Assembly: GCA_905221605.1 (NCBI GenBank)
Contig: CAJNDS010002312.1
Span: 124,001-188,000, forward strand
Origin: Symbiodinium natans
Lineage: Eukaryota; Sar; Dinophyceae; Suessiales; Symbiodiniaceae
Reading direction: 5' to 3'
Length of the DNA stretch: 64,000 bases
Positions 51,486 to 63,402 of the stretch are shown here, piece by piece. Within the stretch, counting starts at the first letter, position 1. Each line of letters begins with the position of its first letter. A program made the position numbers and the translations under genes. The notes under the pieces were generated by a model. The model worked only from the letters and a program-made list of their open reading frames with translations. It searched no databases and was not told the origin of the DNA.

Positions 51486-53868
51486 GATATCCTACCATAT
51501 ATATATATATATCTACACTTATATATCTGTGTGTGCGTGTGTGTGTATATATGTGTGTGTGTGTGTGTAGCAGGACCCGAAGGCGGAGGCCTCACGACCC
51601 GAGACAGGCAGGTCGGCCAGTCAAACATCTGGTGGTGCCCCCCCCGGGCAGGTTGATGCTGAAGTCAGCTCCTTGCGCCAGCAAATGCAGGCTATTTGTC
51701 AGGACCCAACCAGGGTTTAGGGTTTAGGGTTTAGGGTTTTAGGGTGTAGGGTTTAGGGTTTAGGGTTTTTTAACCCTGAGCCCATGCGCTGCAAACCCTA
51801 AACCCTAAAGACTAAGCCCTAAAGACTCTGGCCTCTGGCTGCTGGCACCTTGTCGGCGTTTCTGCCAGCAGGACCGGGACGCGGCCCGCAGCGAACTGGC
51901 GCAACTCCAGGCTTCCCTGGGGTTTTAGGCCTTCGAGTTTACAGCACGGTATGTCAAGACATTCCTTTGGATCTTGTTCCGCCTCCGAGTTATGAGCAGT
52001 GGTAGTATGTTTTTTTAAGTATTAATCTCTTCTAATTCCTCGAATTCTTCGCGTGGTGTCAACTGAGCCCCCCTCAAACCCCACGCAAGATCCCTACAAA
52101 GCCCCTAGAATTTTAAGGGAAGCAGTAGCAGCAAAACGCTTGTCAACCCCTGAGCAAACACAAACCCTTAAACCCTAAACCCTAAACCCTAAACCCTAAA
52201 CCCTAAACCCTAAACCCTAAACCCCCCCCCAAAAAAAAAAAATAAAAGGCCGACCACAGGCGACTCCAGGAGTCGGTGCGGTCCCCAGCAGCTGCTTGCT
52301 CTTGTAGGGTCCTCTGAATTGTGGGGATTTAGGGTTTAGGGTTTGGGGTTTGGGGGTTTGGGGTTTGGGGTTTGGGGTTTGGGGTTTGGGGTAGACTATT
52401 CTTGGGCGCTCTCCGAAAGGGGAAAAAAGGGGCTTGAACAAGGTTTAGGGTTTAGGGCTTGGGGGGGGGGGGCTGAAAGGGGGGGGGTGTTTAGGGAGGC
52501 CTGGGGTGGGGAGGAGATTGGGGGTGGGGTTCAAGATAGAAGGGGTTTTCGAGGTTTAGGGGTCTGGGGGGGTCGGGGATTTCTACCCAGGCGGAGGAGC
52601 TCCGCCAGAAGCAGCAAGAACTGGAAGTCCAAAGGAAGGAGCGAGCCTGAGATTGCTGGGGGTTGGTTTAGGGTTTAGTGTTTAGGGTTTAGGGTTTAGG
52701 GTGCATGAGGGGCAGGGTGTGTTCAGGATCCTGGATTTGTCCTTTGTCCGTTTTGTGCATGCGGGTATGTCCCTCGTGGTGGGACGGTCAAAACGCAATG
52801 CTTTGACTTCTGAATGCTTCTTCCGCCCGTCCGAAAGGCCCAAGCGTGTTCAGGAAAGTCATGAAGGGTAAATACAGGCTACAGGAACCTCCCAAAATTC
52901 CACCAACATCAACTTGGGATTTTCCACGATGCCATCAAGCAATCTAGACAGCAGACGATGTGCAGAGCTCGTACGTAGGAGAAGTAAGGCAGACCAGAAA
53001 CAGATCTGTTAGCGGGCCAAGCCTCTGAGTGGCGCGTCCGGAGCACACACCGCCAGGCTGGGTTTCGGGTTTCGGGTTTCGGGTTTCGGGTTTAGGGTTT
53101 AGGGTTCATTCCAAACCTCTTTCCTCAACTCCTCAAGCCCCAAAATCGCGCAAAGCCCCCCCCGCCCTGGAACTAGCCTCGAAACCTGTCGGCCCTAGCC
53201 CGCTCGAAGTTGGCCTCAGCTTTGTGTGGCTCCGCCCCTGTGCTCCATGGAGGCGGTTGCACACAGCTATGACTCAGCTACTCTTCGAGGACGCAGCGAA
53301 GACGCAGGACCGACTGACCAACTGACATCGAGCAGGGGGCAGCAGAATGGGTGATGTTCAGGATGTAGGGGCATTCACCCTAAACCCTAAACCCTAAACC
53401 CCCAGGTTTGTTTGCACATGTTTGCTGTGTGAAACGCCACTCGAAAGTCGGGCCTTGAGCGCATAAAACGAGCTTGCAGGAAGTCTGCTTTCGTTTGCCA
53501 CGCCGCGCAGCCCGCGCTGCCTTAGTCAGTGGGATTCTTTTTGGGGCCGGGGCCCAAGCTCATCGGGAGGTTGTTCGGGTTATTCGGGTTATTCGGGTTG
53601 TTCGGGTTTTTGTAGGGTCTCGGCGAACTTGTGGCGAAGGAGGTAACCCTAAACCCTAACCCCTAACCCCTAACCCCTAACCCCTAACCCCTAAACCCTA
53701 AACCCTAAACCCTAAACCCTAAACCCTAAACCCTAAACCCTAAACCCTAAACCCTAAACCCTAAACCCTAAACCCTAAACCCCCAAATCCTCACGTCTGT
53801 TTCGAGAAGCAGCCGAGGCCCTTTTTGCTCTGCAGTGGCAGAGGGAGCTGCAGGAGGCATGCCTGAAG
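51221..53868 (+). CDS. Coiled-coil protein, partial multi-exon model
   Basis: Exons inferred: 51,221-51,355 (after GTGAAG; WPEFLSEARFFDPRMPTKPR), 51,571-51,701 (after GTGTAG; AEASRPETGRSASQTSGG, then EVSSLRQQMQAICQ), 51,872-51,910 (after CAGCAG; DRDAARSELAQLQ), 52,591 to about 52,644 (after ACCCAG; AEELRQKQQELEVQRKER) and 53,836-53,868 (after CTGCAG; WQRELQEACLK). The second to fourth join in phase 0 into a continuous heptad-rich coiled coil, LQAEELRQKQQELEVQ. Donors GA, GA, GC. The introns are filled with TATG/TG microsatellites (51,370-51,567) and TTTAGGG/CCCTAAA arrays. Ends and the exons between 52.65 and 53.83 kb are not resolved. Family unknown; a structural or scaffold role is only a guess. 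Confidence 0.5.
53645..53782. repeat. CCCTAAC then CCCTAAA array
   Basis: Five CCCCTAA units grade into about 13 perfect CCCTAAA units. It lies just upstream of the 53,836 exon. Confidence 0.95.
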
Positions 53869-54007
53869 GTTTGCTGTGTATAGGGTTGAGGGTTTAGGGT
53901 TTAGGGTTTAGGGTTTGGGGTTTTTAGGGTTTAGGGTTTAGGGTTTGGGGTCTAGGGTTTAGGGTCTAGGGCTGAGGGTTTAGGGTTTGGGGTTTAGGGA
54001 GATGGTC

Positions 54008-54135
54008 AGCTCTCAAAATTCGGGAATTAGGGTCCCTTTTTGGGTTCAGGGTTTAGGGTGTTTTTGGGTCCCCTAAATGTTAGGGACCGCCTTATCATAA
54101 GGACCCCCCAAAAAGGACCACACTTTTGAGAGTTT
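54008..54135. mobile_element. MITE-like element with CTCTCAAAA ends
   Basis: Left: GCTCTCAAAATTCGGGAATT, then AGGGTCCCTTTTTGGG. The right end is the approximate reverse complement, with AAAAAGGACC and ACTTTTGAGAG. The core has ATCATAAGGACCCCCC like the GGTACC family, and the ends resemble the 29,020 MITE. A TTTAGGG unit lies inside. Confidence 0.6.
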
Positions 54136-54660
54136 ACCATATGGCAGAAATCAAGATGTTAATTATAACGGTATATAAGGGAAGATGTTCAACGTCTCTC
54201 TCTCTCTCTGTTTCAAAATGCATACTACGTAAAAGATGTTTCCTATTTTCTGGACAATGGGCAACACATATGTATATATGTATATATGATGCAATCGAAT
54301 TTGACAACTGATATATAAACTAGTGTGTGTGTGTGTGTAAATGTATAGGTACATATGTATATAAATATATATGCATATACAATATTCATGATGCTATATG
54401 TAGAACAGCTCTAATTTTCAATGCTCCAACCTCTACATCCAATATTTAGTGCGGTCGATATATATATTATATATATATATGTATATTTTGTCTATATATG
54501 CACACACTGTTGTATACGTGCATGTATACACATACTACATATCGTAACACATATCAACATATAGTACATAAGACAGTGCATTTCATGTAATGCACTTGAT
54601 GCAATAGGACTTGCATCGATTTGCTTGGGGGTGGTTGTGAATTGTAGGCCCCGGGCTTCC
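54136..54660. repeat. A+T-rich, TATG/TATA-rich DNA
   Basis: Low-complexity TA, TATG and GT tracts between the last gene and the repeat domain. No gene. Confidence 0.8.
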
Positions 54661-54662
54661 CG

Positions 54663-54723
54663 CCCCCCCCCCCCCCCCCCCCTTGGGTGGCTTAAATAGG
54701 GTCTATTTGGAAGCTGGGACTCG
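54663..54723. repeat. C tract plus inverted copy of boundary-element arm
   Basis: After a C tract (about 54,663-54,682) the sequence GCTTAAATAGGGTCTATTTG, then GAAGCTGGGA, is the reverse complement of 2,678-2,711, nearly identical over 34 bp. Similarity fades beyond. The gene-bearing interval 2.7-54.66 kb is thus bracketed by opposed copies. Confidence 0.85.
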
Positions 54724-54789
54724 GGTTTTCTTATAGCCATACACGTTTCCACGAGGGTACGCTGCTGTCACGTCAGTCGTACTATGGAG

Positions 54790-57384
54790 GCCTCAGGAAC
54801 AAGAACCAGGTAGTTCCTCTTTTCTCTTCTCTTTTTCTCCTCAATCCTAAAGTCGAAGGCTCTCGTGAGGAGAAGAGAAGGGAGAGAAGGAGGGAAAGAT
54901 AAGAGGAACACGATTTTCATGGGAAGAGCCAAGAAAAGAATAGAAGAGAGATAAAACAAGGCGCAAAGAAGATGGTACTCTTCTTTATCTATCCTCTCTC
55001 CCTTATCTCTCCGTTCCCTCTGTCTTTTCGAAATGAGAAAAACAAAAAGAAAGATGAAAAGAAGAAGGGTTAGGAAAAGAGCCGAAGAGATAGGCCGAAA
55101 AGAGGGGTATGGTGAAGTACGGCAAAGGTCCACGCACAAGGAGTCACCTTCTGCTTACCCTTCCACTGCTTGATTTTACAAGCTCCTTTCTTGTGTTTTA
55201 TCAGTTAAAATTAAAAGGAAACAGAAGGAGAGAAGGGAAAGGGAAGTGAGAGAGGAGAGACAACAAGGAGGCCATTTTAATTTCCTGTGAGTTATCAAAA
55301 GGAATGCAATATTATGGGAAGAGCAATGGAAAAAAAGAGTGGAAGAGAAATTAAGACAGGAGAGGGAGGTGCAAAAATAAGGCAAAGAGAAGATGGTGCC
55401 GTTTTCATCTCACCTCTCGTTCTTATCTTCCTCTTCTCTGGTTCTTTTCCCTGTGAAATAAAAAAACAAAAGGAAGGACAATGAACATATAAAGGAACCC
55501 GTTTTCGTTTTCCGTTTGGGCACAAGGAAAAAAAACAGAGGCGATAGGGCGAGAGGAGGGGTTTGCTGAAGCATGGGGAGGGTGTACGGGCAAGGGGCCA
55601 ACTCCGCCCACTTCCCCCATCCATTGAAAGAGGAAAAGGAACAGGGCCTCCATTCCCCTCTTATTCTTCCTTTCTTGCGTTTTTGTCGTTTAGAAGGGAA
55701 CAGGAGAAGAGGAGGGAGAGAGAAGGAGAGAGGAGACATAAAAAGGGTTGCATTTTTAATGGGAAGAGCAAAGAAAAGACCAGAAGAGAGATGATGGGAG
55801 AAGAGGGGGAGACAAAACAAGGCGCACAGAAAATGGGCAGATAAGAAGAGAGGAAAGGGAATGACCAAGTACAATGAGGAGTTCTTCAATTTCCCTCCCT
55901 ATCTCTTATGTTACTTTTCCTTCTTGTGGGGTGTCCCTTTTTCTCTTGAAGATGCAGAAAACGATTGAAAAGGACACCCGTTCCATCGCCCATATGTAGG
56001 GAAAAAGAGAGAGAATCATGAGCATCAGCTGGGCTTGCTGCCAATCCAACATGGGCGTCCCTTTTAATCGCATTCTGTGTCCTTTTTTCTCGCTTGAAGA
56101 TGCAGAAAACGATCCAAAAGCACATCTGTTGGAGGAAGAGAGAAGGAGAGAGGAGAGATACCAAGGATTGCATATTTAATGGGAAGAGCAAGGAAGAGAA
56201 TAGAAGACAGATGAATAGAGAAGATGGCGCTCTTCTTTATCTATTCTCTCTCCCTTGTTTCTCCCTTCCCTCTTTCTTTTCGAAATGAGAAAAACAAAAA
56301 GGAAGAACTATGAGAAGGAGAAGAGTAAGGAAAGGAACAGAAGAGATAGGCCGAGAGGATGAATATGATGGAGTATTATGGAAAGGCTCACGCGCAAGGA
56401 GTCACCCTCTGCTTACCTTTTCACTGCTTTATCATATGAGTTCCTTTCTTGTGTTTTATCAGTTAAAAGGAAGCGGAAGAAGAGAAGGGAAAGGGAAGTG
56501 AGAGAGGAAAGATAACAAGGATGCTATGTTTCCCGAAGCGTGCTGCAAGGAATAGAAGAGACAGGAAGCAAGGAGACGGAATCACAAAATAAGGCGCAAA
56601 GCTGTACATATCATCTCTCCCTTGTCTCTCCCTATTCCCTTTCGAACTAGAAAAAACCATTCTTGCTTTTCACAGATAGGTTCCCTCTCTCCTCTTCAGG
56701 AAATCCCCTTTCCCTTATGTTGCTTTTTGAAGCGAATAAGAAAAATAGCAGATAAGAAGAGAGGAAAGGGTCAATTTCCCTCCCTATCTCTTATGTTGCT
56801 TTTCCTTCTTGTGGGGTGTCCCTGTTTCTCTTGAAGATGCAGAAAACGATTGAAAAGGACACCCGTTCCATCGCCCATGTGTAGGGAAAGAGAGAGAATC
56901 ATGAGCATCAGCTGGGCTTGCTGCCAATCCAACATGGGCGTCCCTTTTAATCGCAGTCTGTGTCCTTTTTTCTCGCTTGAAGATGCAGAAAACGATCCAA
57001 AAGCACATCTGTTGGAGGAAGAGAGAAGGAGAGAGGAGAGATACCAAGGATTGCATATTTAATGGGAAGAGCAAGGAAGAGAATAGAAGACAGATGAATA
57101 GAGAAGAGGGAGAGACAAAACAAGGCGCAGAGAAGATGGCACTCTTCTTTATCTATTCTCTCTCCCTTGTTTCTCCCTTCCCTCTTTCTTTTCGAAATGA
57201 GAAAAACAAAAAGGAAGAACTATGAGAAGGAGAAGAGTAAGGAAAGGAACAGAAGAGATAGGCCGAGAGGATGAATATGATGGAGCATTATGGAAAGGCT
57301 CACGCGCAAGGAGTCACCCTCTGCTTGCCTTTCCACTGCTTTATCATATGAGTTCCTTTCTTGTGTTTTATCAGCAGAAGAGAA
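54790..57384. repeat. GA-rich repeat domain with ~900-bp duplication
   Basis: GA/GAA-rich DNA with recurring modules (GGGAAGAGCAAGGAAGAGAA, TTTCTTTTCGAAATGAGAAA, GTGTTTTATCAG). The stretch about 55,886-56,462 recurs at 56,771-57,374 with very high identity; the offset grows from 885 to 912 bp because of a 27-bp insertion. A diverged third copy of its end lies at 55,130-55,260 and a fourth near 54,860-55,060. Frames on both strands are Arg/Lys/Glu- or Ser/Phe-rich shadows. Not coding as far as I can tell. Confidence 0.85.
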
Positions 57385-59700
57385 GGGAAAAGCAAAAATT
57401 GAGCCCAACATTTTAGGACCAGGGCTTGCGATCTCACTCTTTGGAGCAAAAATCGATTCCAAAATCTTAAGGACCAGGGCTTGCGATGTTACTCTTTGGA
57501 GCAAGAAAAGAGCCCAAAATCTTAAAGACCGGGGCTTGCGATTTCACCTTTTGGAGCAAATACTGAGCCCAAAATCTTAGGGACCAGGGCTTGCAATTTG
57601 ACTCCGTGGAGCACAAATCGACCCCGAAATCTTAGGGACCAGGGCTTGCGATTTGACTCTGTGGAGCACAAATCGACCCCGACAACTTAGGGACCAGGGC
57701 TTGCGATTTGACTCTTTGGAGCAAAAATCGACCCAAAAATCTAAGGGACCAGGGCTTGCGATTTTACTCTTTGGCGCAAAAACTGGGCCCCAAATCTTAG
57801 GGACCAGGGCTTGCGATGTCACTCTTTGGAGCAAAATTGAACCCAAAGTCTTAGGGACCAGGGCTTGCGATTTGACTCTTTGGAGCAAAAACTGTGCCCA
57901 AAATCTTAGGGAGCAGGGTTTGCGATTTGACTCTTTGGAGCAAAAACTGGGCCCCAAATCTTAGGGACCAGGGCTTGCGGTTTGACTCTTTGGAGCAAAA
58001 ATTGAACCCAAAATCTTAGGGACCAGGGCTTGCGATTTGACTCTTTGAACCAAAAACTGGGCCCAAAATCTTAGGGACAAGGGCTTGCGATGTCACTCTT
58101 TGGAGCAAAAAATGAACCCAAAATCTTAGGGACCAGGGCTTGCGATTTGACTCTTTGGAGCAAAAACTGGGCCCCAAATCTTAGGGACCAGGGCTTGCGA
58201 TTTGACTCTTTGGAGCAAAAATTGAACCCAAAATCTTAGGGACCAGGGCTTGCGATTTGACTCTTCGGAGCAAAAACTGGGCCCAAGATCTTAGGGACCA
58301 GGGCTTGCGATGTCACTCTTTGGAGCAACAATGAATGCAAAATCTTAGGGACCAGGGCCTGCGATTTGACTCTTTGGAGCAAAAATTGAACCCAAAATCT
58401 TAGGGACCAGGGCTTGCGATTTGACTCTTTGGAGCAAAACTGGGCCCAAGATCTTAGGGACCAGGGCTTGCGATGTCACTCTTTGGAGCAAAAAATGAAC
58501 CCAAAATCTTAGGGACCAGGGCTTGCGATTTGACTCTTTGGAGCAAAAACTGGGCCCCAAATCTTAGGGACCAGGGCTTGCGATGTCACTCTTTGGAGCA
58601 AAAAACGAACCCAAAATCTTAAGGACCAGGGCTTGCGATGTCACTCTTTGGAGCAAAAATTGAACCCAAAATCTTAGGGACCAGGACTTGCGATGTCACT
58701 CTTTGGAGCAAAAACTGGGCCCCAAATCTTAGGGACCAGGGCTTGCGATTTGACTCTTTGGAGCAAAAACTGGGCCCAAAATCTTAGGGACCAGGGCTTG
58801 CGATGTTACTCTTTGGAGCAAAAACTGGGCCCCAAATCTTAGGGACCAGGGCTTGCGATGTCACTCTTTGGAGCAAAAATTGAACCCAAAATCTTAGGGA
58901 CCAGGACTTGCGATGTCACTCTTTGGAGCAAAAACTGGGCCCCCAATCTTAGGGACCAGAGCTTGCGATGTCACTCTTTGGAGCAAAAATTGAACCCAAA
59001 ATCTTAGGGACCAGGGCTTGCGATTTGACTCTTCGGAGCAAAAACTGGGCCCCAAATCTTAGGGACCAGGGCTTGCGATGTTACTCTTTGGAGCAAAGAT
59101 TGAACCCAAAATCTTAGGGACCAGGGCTTGCGATTTGACCCTTTGGAGCAAAAACTGGGCCCAAAATCTTAGGGACCAGGGCTTGCGATTTGACTCTTTG
59201 GAGCACCTGGGCCCAAGATCTTAGGGACCAGGGCTTGCGATGTCACTCTTTTGGGCAAGAAATGAGCCCAAAATCTTAGGGAGCAGGGCTTGCGATTTGA
59301 CCCTTTGGAGCAAAAACTGTGCCCCAAATCTTAGGGACCAGGGCTTGCGGTTTGACTCTGTGGAGCAAAAATTGAACCCGAAATCTTCGGGACCAGGGCT
59401 TGCGATTTGACTCTTCGGAGCAAGAAATGAGCCCAAAATCTTAAGGACCAGGGCTTGCTTTGGAGCAAAAAACTGAGTCCAAAATCTTAGGGACCAGGGC
59501 TTGCGATTTGACTCTTTGGAGCAAAAACTGGGCCCCAAATAATAGGGACCAGGGCTTGCGATGTTACTCTTTGGGGCAAGAAATGAGCCCAAAATCTTAG
59601 GGACCAGGGCTTGCGATGTTACTCTTTGGGGCAAGAAATGAGCTCAAAATCTTAGGGACCAGGGCTTGCGATGTCACTTTTTGGAGCAAAAACTGTGCCC
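57385..59700. repeat. 55-bp satellite, about 42 copies
   Basis: Unit: AGGGCTTGCGATTTGACTCT, TTGGAGCAAAAACTGGGCCC, AAAATCTTAGGGACC. Two positions alternate between variants (GATTTGAC or GATGTCAC; ACTGGGCCC or TTGAACCC), giving a partial higher-order pattern. 55 is not a multiple of three and no frame persists, so it is non-coding. The array ends abruptly at 59,700 next to the CCCGGG array. Confidence 0.95.
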
Positions 59701-59755
59701 TAGTATTGGGGGGAGGAGGGCTCGTGATTTAGTATTGGTGAGTATTGGGAGGAGG

Positions 59756-62460
59756 CCCGGGCTCGTAAATTAGTATTGGGGGGAGGCCCGGGCTCGTGAT
59801 TTAGTATTGCGGGAGGCCCGGGCTCGTGATTTAGTATTGGGGGGAGGCCCGGGCTCGTGATTTAGTATTGGGGGGAGGCCCGGCCTCGTAATTTGGAGGC
59901 CCGGGCTCGTGATTTAGCCCGGGCTCGTGATTTAGTATTGGGGGGAGGCCCGGGCTCGTGATTTAGTATTGCGGGAAGGCCCGGGCTCGTAATTTAGTAT
60001 TGGGGGGAGGCCCGGGCTCGTGATTTAGTATTGGGGGGAGGCCCGGGCTCGTGGTTTAGTATTGGGGGGAGGAGGATGCCCCAGCCCCCACCCCCCATTT
60101 GGAAATAAATGAATTACTTGAATTAATTGAAATAATTGAATTAATTCAATTAATTCAATTAATTGATTTATTTCCAAAGGGGAGGTGGAATTAATTGAAT
60201 TAATTGAATTAATTCAATTATTTCAATTAATTCAAGTAATTCATTTATTTCCAAATGGGGGGGATTCCCCAGCCCCCACCCCCCCCCTTTGGAAATAAAT
60301 GAATTAATTCAATTAATTGAATTAATTGAATTAATTCAATTAATTCAATTATTCAATTAATTCAATTAATTCATTTATTTCCAAAGGGGAGGTGGAATTA
60401 ATTGAATTAATTGAATTAATTCAATTATTTCAATTAATTCAATTAATTCAATTAATTCATTTATTTCCAAATGGGGGGGGATTCCCCAGCCCCCACCCCC
60501 CCCCCCTTTGGAAATAAATGAATTAGTTGAATTAATTGAATTAATTGAATTAATTGAATTAATTGAATTAATTGAATTAATTGAATTAATTGAATTTCAA
60601 TTAATTCAATTAATTCATTTATTTCCAAAGGGGAGGTGGAATTAATTGAATTAATTGAATTAATTCAATTATTTCAATTATTTCAATTAATTCAATTAAT
60701 TCAATTAATTCATTTATTTCCAAAGGGGGGGGAGGGGTGGGGGCTGGGGAATCCCCCCATTTGGAAATAATTGAATTAATTGAATTAATTGAAATAATTG
60801 AATTAATTGAATCAATTCAATTAATTCAATTAATTCAATTAATTCCACCCCCCCCTTTGGAAATAAAATCAATTAATTGAATTAATTCAATTAATTCAAT
60901 TAATTCAATTAATTCATTGATTTCCAAAGGGGGGGGGGTGGGGGCTGGGGAATCCCCCCCATTTGGAAATGAATGAACTAATTGAACGAAATTATTTAAA
61001 CTATCGCCGCTCGATTTGGCCAAATTTTGCCGGGCAGCCTGCGGGCAAAATTTGGCCAAATCGGGCTGCTCTTCGTATGCCATGAGAAATGCGCGGCTCG
61101 ATTTGGCCAAATTTTGCCCGGAGGCTGCCCGGCAAAATTTGGCCAAACCGAGCCGCGCATTTCTCAGCGCGTACGACGAGCAGCCCGATTTGGCCAAATT
61201 TTGCCCGCAGACTTCCCGGCAAAATTTGGCCAAACCGAGCCGCGATAGTTTAAATAATTTCGGGCCTCCAGAAAGGCGCGGCTCGATTTGGCCAGATTTT
61301 GCCGGGCAGTCTGCGGGCAAAATTTGGCCAAGTCGGGCTGCTCGTCGAACGCGATGAGAAATGCGCGGCTCGATTTGGCCAAATTTTGCCGGGCAGCCTC
61401 CGGGCAAAATTTGGCCAAATCGAGCCGCGCCTTTCTGAAGGCCCGAAATTTTTAAACTATCGCGGCTCGATTTGGCCAAATTTTGCCGGGCAGCTTCCGG
61501 GCAAAATTTGGCCAAATCGGGCTGCCCTTCGTATGCGATGAGAAATGCGTGGCTCGATTTGGCCAAATTTTGCCCGGAGGCTGCCCGGCAAAATTTGGCC
61601 AAATCGAGCCGCGATAGTTTAAATAATTTCGGGCCTCCAGAAAGGCGCGGCTCGATTTGGCCAAATTTTGCCGGGCAGCCTCCGGGCAAAATTTGGCCAA
61701 ATCGAGCTGGGGGGGTGGGGTCTGGGGAATCCCCCCCATTTGGAAATAAATGAATTAATTGAATTAATTGAATTAATTGAATTAATTGAATTAATTCAAT
61801 TAATTAAATTAATTCAATTAATTCCACCCCCCCTTTGGAAATAAATGAATTAATTGAATTGAATTAATTGAATTAATTGAATTAATTCAATTAATTCATT
61901 TATTTCCAAAGGGGGGGGAGGGGTGGGGGCTGGGGAATCCCCCCCATTTGGAAATAAATGAATTAATTGAATTAATTGAATTAATCGAAATAATTCAACT
62001 AATTCAATTAATTCAATTAATTCATCTATTTCCAAAGGGGAGGTGGAATTAATTGAATTAATTGAATTAATTCCAATTAATTCAATTAATTCAATTAATT
62101 CAATTAATTCAATTAATTCATTTATTTCCAAAGGGGGGGGTTCAATTAATTCAATTAATTCAATTAATTCAATTAATTCAATTAATTCAATTAATTCAAC
62201 TAATTCAATTAATTCCACCCCCCCCCCCCGGAAATAAATGAATTAATTAATTGAAGTAATTCATTAAATTCATTAAATTCCAGGGGGAAAGTGGAAATTA
62301 AGGAATTTAATGAATTAAATTCTGTCTGTGCAACCCTACAGGACCTAAAATAGGGTCTATTTGGAACATGGCTCTTGTGAATAAGTATACGTTTTGGGGC
62401 CTGTTTTCCTCTTGTAAATACGATTCCCAGCTTCCAAATAGACCCTATTTAAGCTGCACA
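59756..62460. repeat. 2.7-kb direct copy of the window's first 2,711 bp
   Basis: Position 59,756 corresponds to position 1 and 62,460 to about 2,711. All sub-blocks recur in order: 31-bp array (59,756-60,075), 9-bp hairpins (60,085-60,975), GGCCAAA hairpins (60,999-61,709), second 9-bp block (61,730-62,265) and the boundary element (about 62,317-62,460). Differences are mainly unit-number changes in the 9-bp hairpins and rare substitutions, so the copies are recent or homogenised. The copies diverge abruptly after AAGCTGCACAC. Confidence 0.97.
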
Positions 62461-63117
62461 CGGGGGGGGGCATTTGGAAATAAATGAATTAAATGAATTA
62501 ATTGTATTAATTGAAATAATTCAATTCATTCAATTAGTTCAATTAATTCAACTAATTCAATTAATTCCAAAAGGGGGGATGAATTAATTGAATTAATTCC
62601 AAATGGAGGGGGGAGGTGGGGATGGGGAATTCCAAAAGGGGGGATGAATTAATTAAATTAATTCCAAATGGAGGGGGGAGGTGGGGATGGGGGGGGCGAG
62701 GCCCCCCCTCCATTTGGAAATAAATGAATAGGCGCGGCTCGATTTGGCCAAATTTTGCCGGGCAGCCTCCGGGCAAAATTTGGCCAAATCGAGCCACGCA
62801 TTTCTCATCGCATACGAAGGGCAGCCCGATTTGGCCAAATTTTGCCCGGAAGCTGCCCGGCAAAATTTGGCCAAATCGAGCCGCGATAGTTTAAAAATTT
62901 CGGGCCTTCAGAAAGGCGCGGCTCGATTTGGCCAAATTTTGCCCGGAGGCTGCCCGGCAAAATTTGGCCAAATCGAGCCGCGCATTTCTCATCGCGTTCG
63001 ACCCCCCATTTGGAAATAAATGAATTAATTGAATTAATTGAAATTCAATTAATTTCAATTAATTCAATTAATTAATTCAATTTATTTTCCAAATGGGGGG
63101 TGGGGGCTGGGGAATCC
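62461..63117. repeat. Rearranged and inverted satellite fragments
   Basis: G tract, 9-bp hairpin pieces, then at 62,730-63,000 an inverted partial copy of the GGCCAAA block (matching the reverse complement of about 1,640-1,930), then more 9-bp hairpins to 63,100. A 60-bp piece (AATTCCAAAAGGGGGGATGA) is directly duplicated at 62,560 and 62,625. Confidence 0.9.
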
Positions 63118-63402
63118 TCCTCCCCCCAATACTAAACCACGAGCCCGGGCCTCCCCCCAATACTAAATCACGAGCCCGGGCCTCCCCCCAATACTAAATT
63201 ACGAGCCCGGGCCTTCCCGCAATACTAAATCACGAGCCCGGGCCTCCCCCCAATACTAAATCACGAGCCCGGGCTAAATCACGAGCCCGGCCTCCAAATT
63301 ACGAGGCCGGGCCTCCCCCCAATACTAAATCACGAGCCCGGGCCTCCCCCCAATACTAAATCACGAGCCCGGGCCTCCCCGCAATACTAATTTACGAGCC
63401 CG
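63118..63402. repeat. Inverted copy of the 31-bp CCCGGG array
   Basis: Reads as the reverse complement of 1-320, including the same shortened and variant units in mirrored order. With 59,756-60,075 it forms a large inverted repeat around the intervening satellite. Confidence 0.95.

Noticed and set aside
54768-57504. Phe/Ser/Leu-rich membrane-like and Arg/Glu-rich frames
   Set aside because: Strand-asymmetric GA-rich repeat DNA; frames recur identically in the duplicated blocks and shift where these differ by 27 bp.
57577-59634. Repeated SQALVPKILG-type proteins
   Set aside because: 55-bp satellite; each frame closes after two or three units because the unit is not a multiple of three.
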